From NCBI GenBank assembly GCA_944382805.1, contig CALWNS010000052.1:1-8859 (forward strand): 8,859 nt of DNA, read 5' to 3'. This DNA comes from an uncultured Gemmiger sp. (GTDB lineage Bacteria > Bacillota > Clostridia > Oscillospirales > Ruminococcaceae). Positions 5,554 through 8,859 of the stretch are shown in pieces. The position numbers and the translations under genes were made by a program. A model generated the notes under the pieces. It was not told the DNA's origin and made no database searches. It worked only from the letters and a program-made list of their open reading frames with translations. Each line of letters starts with the position of its first letter. Position 1 is the first letter of the stretch.

Positions 5554-6654
5554 ATGCCAATGCAAATGGGATGGCGCTGGTATGGCGAGGGCAACGACCC
5601 GGTCACCCTGCAGGACATCAAGCAGATCCCCGGCGTGTCCACCATCGTCTGGGCGCTGCACGACAAGATGCCCGGCGAGATCTGGGAAGTGGACGAGATC
5701 AAGAAGGTCGTGGATCAGATCGAATCCTACGGCTTCAACGCCGACGTGGTCGAATCGGTCAACGTCCACGACGACATCAAGATCGGCCTGCCTACCCGCG
5801 ACCAGTACATCGAAAACTACAAGCAGTGCATCCGCAACCTGTCCAAGTTTGGCGTTAAGGTGATCTGCTACAACTTTATGCCGATCTTTGACTGGACCCG
5901 CACCGATCTGTTCCACCCGGTGGGCGACGGTTCTACCGCGCTGTTCTACCAGAAGGACATGATCAAGGATGACTACAAGGCCATGGCCGACTACATCCTG
6001 AGCTTTACCGAAAAGTACAACATGACCTTCCCCGGCTGGGAGCCGGAGCGCATGGCCAAGCTGGACGAGCTGTTCAAGGCCTACGCCCCCGTGACCAAAG
6101 AGAAGCTGTGGGAGAACCTGAAGTACTTCCTGGAAGCGCTGATGCCCACCTGCCGCGAATGCGACATCAAGATGGCCATCCACATGGACGACCCGCCGTG
6201 GGATATCTTTGGCCTGCCGCGTCTGCTGGTGGACAGCGAGAGCATCGACCGGTTCCTGTCGATGGTGGACGACCCGTACAACTGCCTGACGCTGTGCTCC
6301 GGCAGCCTGAACGCCAACCCCAACAACAACGTGGCGGACATCGTGCGCAAGCACTGCGACCGCATCGCGTTTGCGCACATCCGCAACATCCACCACTTCG
6401 AAAACGGCGATTTCAGCGAAGCCGCCCACCGCGACTGCTGCGGCGAGACCGGCATCATCGAGATCCTGCGCGCCTACCATGACTGCGGCTACGAGGGCTA
6501 CATCCGCCCCGACCACGGCCGCCAGCTGTGGGAGGAAGGCCCCGGCACCTGCCGCCCCGGCTACGGCAAGTATGACCGTGCGCTGGGCATCCAGTATATG
6601 CTGGGCGTCTGGGATCTGCTCGACCGCCTGGACGAAGAGAAAAAGGCGAAGTGA
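5554..6654 (+). CDS. uxuA: Mannonate dehydratase
   Basis: A 366-residue cytoplasmic, metal-dependent enzyme with a TIM-barrel fold. It dehydrates D-mannonate to 2-keto-3-deoxy-D-gluconate, the step after UxuB. The N-terminus GWRWYGEGNDPVTL and the blocks YNFMPIFDWTRTDL (106-119), IHMDDPPWDIFGLPR (209-223), LCSGSLNANPNNN (247-259) and RPDHGR (318-323) are characteristic of UxuA. His210, Cys248, His275 and Asp320 fit the four metal ligands expected for the family. The length is close to Gram-positive homologues and shorter than the enterobacterial form. The ATG at 5554 has AGGAGG 7 nt upstream; the frame continues to 5491 but without a ribosome site. It is the last gene of the operon and is followed by a terminator. 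No uxaC, kdgK or kdgA is visible here, so the other steps must be encoded elsewhere. Confidence 0.95.
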   Translation: MPMQMGWRWYGEGNDPVTLQDIKQIPGVSTIVWALHDKMPGEIWEVDEIKKVVDQIESYGFNADVVESVNVHDDIKIGLPTRDQYIENYKQCIRNLSKFGVKVICYNFMPIFDWTRTDLFHPVGDGSTALFYQKDMIKDDYKAMADYILSFTEKYNMTFPGWEPERMAKLDELFKAYAPVTKEKLWENLKYFLEALMPTCRECDIKMAIHMDDPPWDIFGLPRLLVDSESIDRFLSMVDDPYNCLTLCSGSLNANPNNNVADIVRKHCDRIAFAHIRNIHHFENGDFSEAAHRDCCGETGIIEILRAYHDCGYEGYIRPDHGRQLWEEGPGTCRPGYGKYDRALGIQYMLGVWDLLDRLDEEKKAK

Positions 6655-6673
6655 CCCGCCCCCATAAGCCTGC

Positions 6674-6705
6674 GCGCCCGGCCCTGTGCGGCCGGGCGCA
6701 TTTTT
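6674..6705 (+). terminator. Rho-independent terminator of the uxuB-uxuA operon
   Basis: A perfect 10-bp GC stem (6674-6683 with 6690-6699), 6-nt loop CTGTGC, is followed by A and five T (6701-6705). It begins 19 nt after the uxuA stop. Confidence 0.85.
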
Positions 6706-6739
6706 ATGTAAGTTTTACAGGCAAGTTGGCCCGCGGGCC

Positions 6740-6768
6740 TTGTGTTGGGGGCGGAAATCGGGTATAAT
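6740..6768 (+). promoter_or_regulatory. Promoter of the lipoprotein gene
   Basis: TTGTGT (6740-6745), a 17-nt spacer and TATAAT (6763-6768) predict a start near 6775. A perfect 12-bp palindrome GGCCCGCGGGCC (6728-6739) abuts the -35 box. A tandem octamer ATAAGTTC (6771-6778 and 6779-6786) covers the start site. Either could be an operator. Confidence 0.75.
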
Positions 6769-6808
6769 ATATAAGTTCATAAGTTCTTACCCGATGGAGG
6801 GTCCTGTA

Positions 6809-7420
6809 ATGAAATTAGCAAAACGCATCGGCGCGGGCGCCATGGCGCTGGTCCTGGCGCTGAGTTTGACCGCCTGCAGCCCCAAAGATATGCTGGGCAA
6901 CATGATCATGGGCGTGGCCGACCTGTTCGGCCTGAGCCGCGAAGGCGGCGACGAGGACGAGGCCGAAGAGACGCTGGCCACGCCGGGCGGCAGCGTCACC
7001 TTCCCCGAAGGGATGGACACGCAGAGCCGCTTTCCCAACGAGGTACACGGCGATACGCTGTACATTGCGTTCAACGGCATCCAGAACCGCAGCACCGACT
7101 ATTTTGTGGCCGCGGGCAGCAGCGTGACGATGACCGCCTACGCCACCACCGAATCGACCGGCATCCTGGAATTCAAGGGCGCGCTGTGGGAGCTTTCGGA
7201 CGACCAGACCAAGACCAGCTATGTGCCGGGTTCCACCGTCTATTTTGCAACGGGCGGCGACTGCTCGACCTATACGGTCAATGGGCTGACGCCGGGCAAG
7301 ATGTACAAGGTGACCATCAGCTACGACTCGGTCTCCTACTACATCACCGGCGGCATGACCGTGACCGGCATTGGCAGCGAGGAACTGACCACGATCGAAA
7401 ACGACGAGAACCAAGACTAA
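6809..7420 (+). CDS. Lipoprotein of unknown function
   Basis: A 203-residue exported protein. The ATG at 6809 has GGAGG 8 nt upstream. Residues 1-22 form a signal peptide with a short basic start (MKLAKR), a hydrophobic core and the lipobox LTAC, so Cys23 should be lipidated and the protein anchored on the outer face of the membrane. After a short amphipathic stretch comes an acidic linker (GGDEDEAEET, 46-55). The remainder, from about residue 75, is rich in Thr, Ser, Tyr and Gly with alternating strand-like runs, suggesting a beta-sandwich. I do not recognise the family. It forms its own transcription unit between a promoter and a strong terminator, so the neighbours give no functional hint. 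Confidence 0.8.
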   Translation: MKLAKRIGAGAMALVLALSLTACSPKDMLGNMIMGVADLFGLSREGGDEDEAEETLATPGGSVTFPEGMDTQSRFPNEVHGDTLYIAFNGIQNRSTDYFVAAGSSVTMTAYATTESTGILEFKGALWELSDDQTKTSYVPGSTVYFATGGDCSTYTVNGLTPGKMYKVTISYDSVSYYITGGMTVTGIGSEELTTIENDENQD

Positions 7421-7441
7421 AACAGGCCGCAGGCCGGGCGA

Positions 7442-7476
7442 CCGTGCCTCCCCGGGCGGGGAGGCACGGCTTTTTT
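7442..7476 (+). terminator. Rho-independent terminator of the lipoprotein gene
   Basis: A perfect 12-bp stem (7442-7453 with 7458-7469) closes on a 4-nt GGGC loop and is followed by C and six T (7471-7476). It starts 21 nt after the stop codon. Confidence 0.9.
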
Positions 7477-7513
7477 ATGCCCGCCGCGGCCCCCAAAAAA
7501 GGAGAAAAGCAAG

Positions 7514-8470
7514 ATGCAGCACAGAGCTTTTGACCGCACCCAGCTGCGCAACACCCTGCTGCTGGTGCTGGGGGCGCTGATCTGGGGCACGGCGTTCGTG
7601 GCGCAGAGCGTAGGCAGCAGCCATGTAGGCCCGTACACGTTTTTGGCCGCGCGCAGCTGGCTGGCGTGCGCCTTTTTGCTGGGGCTGCTGGGCGTGCGCC
7701 GCGGCCTGCAGCGCCGCCGCGGCGTGCGCGTGCCGTTCTGGCTGGCGCCGCGGCGCCTGGCCGTGGGCGGCGCGCTGTGCGGCGTGGCGCTGTTTGCGGC
7801 TTCGGCCGCGCAGCAGATGGGCATTGGCACCACCAGTACGGCCAAAGCCGGTTTTTTGACCGCGCTGTATGTGGTGATCGTGCCGGTGCTGGGGCTGCTG
7901 GCCGGGCGGCGGCCCGGCGCCAAGCTGTGGGTCTGCGTGGCGGTAAGCGTAGCCGGGCTGTACCTTTTGTGCCTGGCCGGGCGGGATACGCTATCGCTGA
8001 CCGGCGGCGAATGGCAGCTTTTGCTGTGCGCGCTGCTGTTTGCGGTGCAGATCCTGCTGGTGGGGCACTTTGGCCCGCAGCTGGACGGCGTGCAGCTGAG
8101 CTTTGCCGAATTTTTGACCACCGCCGCGCTTTCCACCGTGTGTATGTTCCTGTTTGAGCAGCCGACCTGGGCGCAGCTGGGCGGGGCGGCCGCCGCCATT
8201 TTGTACTGCGGCATTCTGTCCAGCGGCGTGGGGTACACCCCGCAGATCGTGGGGCAGCAGAACCTGGACCCGACCATCGCCAGCATGGCCATGTGCCTGG
8301 AGAGCGTGTTCAGCGCGCTGGCCGGGTGGCTGCTGCTGCACCAGACGCTTTCCGCCCCCGAACTGGCCGGCTGCGCGCTGATGTTCGCCGCCATCGTGGG
8401 CGCGCAGCTGCCGGATAAAGCCCCGGGCGGGATAGAAACGGAAAGTTCCAAAGGAGAGCAATCGATATGA
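7514..8470 (+). CDS. DMT superfamily (EamA-type) transporter
   Basis: A 318-residue integral membrane protein with about ten hydrophobic segments in two related halves, the layout of EamA/RhaT-type drug/metabolite exporters. The first segment carries GALIWGTAFVAQ (20-31), a family hallmark. The second half has the block LDPTIASMAMCLESVFSALAG-W-L (251-273), which matches the conserved P-x-x-A-x-x-x-x-L-E-x-x-F region at the end of EamA repeats. A basic loop (62-81) separates early segments. The substrate cannot be predicted; family members export amino acids, nucleosides or other metabolites. The ATG at 7514 has AAGGAG about 9 nt upstream. The stop TGA overlaps the ATG of the next gene, so the two are probably translated together. 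No separate promoter is evident in the 37 nt between the preceding terminator and the start. Confidence 0.9.
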   Translation: MQHRAFDRTQLRNTLLLVLGALIWGTAFVAQSVGSSHVGPYTFLAARSWLACAFLLGLLGVRRGLQRRRGVRVPFWLAPRRLAVGGALCGVALFAASAAQQMGIGTTSTAKAGFLTALYVVIVPVLGLLAGRRPGAKLWVCVAVSVAGLYLLCLAGRDTLSLTGGEWQLLLCALLFAVQILLVGHFGPQLDGVQLSFAEFLTTAALSTVCMFLFEQPTWAQLGGAAAAILYCGILSSGVGYTPQIVGQQNLDPTIASMAMCLESVFSALAGWLLLHQTLSAPELAGCALMFAAIVGAQLPDKAPGGIETESSKGEQSI

Positions 8471-8859
8471 AAAAGAGAATCCCCCTCCTGTTATCCGTTG
8501 CGCTGCTCCTGCTGATAGGTATCGCCGTGTGGTATAACGCCCCGATCGACCTGATGGATCTGGACGCCAACGAAGTCATGGAGATCGTCATTTTTAACGG
8601 CAACAACGGAAATACGACGCACATTACGGACAAAGAACATATCCGGCATATTATTGATAATTTGAACGATGTTGAGGTAAAGCGGTCAAAACCATCCACC
8701 GGATATACCGGGTACAGTTTCAAAGTAACGATCTATCTGTCCGACGGCAACGAAGCAGGCGGCTGGAATAATTTTATCATCAACGCAGAGGATACGATTA
8801 GAAAGGATCCCTTTTTCTATTCTGTGATAAAAGGAAAACTTGATTATGCGTATATAGAG
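8467..8859 (+). CDS. Membrane-anchored protein of unknown function (3' end outside window)
   Basis: An open frame starts at ATG 8467 and stays open to the window edge, giving 131 residues. The ATG overlaps the TGA of the transporter gene (ATGA), and AAAGGAG lies 10 nt upstream. The N-terminus MKKRIPLLLSVALLLLIGIA (1-20) is a signal peptide or anchor with no lipobox cysteine. The exposed part contains EVMEIVIFNGNNGNTTHITD, a helix-like IRHIIDNLNDVEV and then YTGYSFKVTIYLSDGN, an alternating strand pattern seen in small extracytoplasmic domains of Firmicutes. I cannot name the family with confidence. From about 8590 the codons turn A/T-rich (AAA, ATT, GAT, GTA), unlike the GC-rich genes around it, which suggests a different origin from the transporter it is coupled to. 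Confidence 0.75.
   Translation, partial: MKKRIPLLLSVALLLLIGIAVWYNAPIDLMDLDANEVMEIVIFNGNNGNTTHITDKEHIRHIIDNLNDVEVKRSKPSTGYTGYSFKVTIYLSDGNEAGGWNNFIINAEDTIRKDPFFYSVIKGKLDYAYIE

Noticed and set aside
3834..5702. A 622-codon minus-strand ORF opposite uxuB
   Set aside because: It lies antisense to a well-recognised enzyme with high GC at third positions, has low-complexity His/Val/Gly/Ala-rich composition and no ribosome site; it is a codon-bias shadow.
5260..6516. A 418-codon minus-strand ORF opposite uxuA
   Set aside because: Same mirror composition as above, antisense to a clear mannonate dehydratase; no start signal and no recognisable domain.

Overview
The window looks like chromosomal DNA from a GC-rich gut Clostridia, probably an Oscillospiraceae/Ruminococcaceae relative such as Faecalibacterium, Subdoligranulum or Gemmiger. 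This rests on strong Shine-Dalgarno sites (AAGGAG/AGGAGG), short intergenic gaps, GC-rich hairpin terminators with T-tracts, a clostridial 2[4Fe-4S] ferredoxin, a glucuronate-pathway uxuB-uxuA pair and an integrase of a type common in Clostridia. The genus is an inference.

Layout, left to right. (1) Positions 1-290 are the 3' end of a probable aryl-sulfate sulfotransferase, closed by a terminator. (2) Positions 344-2163, minus strand, hold two related tyrosine-recombinase genes. The upstream one (1324-2163) keeps the full catalytic set. The downstream one (344-1051) has lost every catalytic residue and ends before the tyrosine. Between them lies a roughly 240-bp segment bounded by two 28-bp inverted repeats, each itself a near-perfect palindrome with an asymmetric 4-nt centre. 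The segment carries a near-consensus promoter (TTGTAT, 17 nt, TACAAT). As read here the promoter points away from the inactive paralogue; inverted, it would start about 93 nt upstream of that gene and point into it. This is the most interesting part of the window: a candidate self-contained invertible-promoter switch. (3) Positions 2276-2443, minus strand, encode a small ferredoxin with its own promoter and terminator. (4) Positions 2796-6654 are a hexuronate catabolic module: an AraC-type regulator divergent from uxuB (fructuronate reductase) and uxuA (mannonate dehydratase). (5) Positions 6740-7476 are a single-gene unit for a lipoprotein of unknown function, with a clear promoter and terminator. 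(6) Positions 7514-8859 are a DMT/EamA-family transporter overlapping, by ATGA, a membrane-anchored protein of unknown function that runs off the window and is richer in A/T than its neighbours.

How the genes work together. UxuB reduces fructuronate to mannonate, UxuA dehydrates mannonate to 2-keto-3-deoxygluconate, and the divergent AraC protein is the likely local regulator. The recombinase pair and its inverted repeats form a second, independent unit: the active recombinase is the obvious candidate to flip the promoter, and the inactive paralogue is the gene whose expression would change. No RNA genes, CRISPR arrays or complete insertion sequences were seen.
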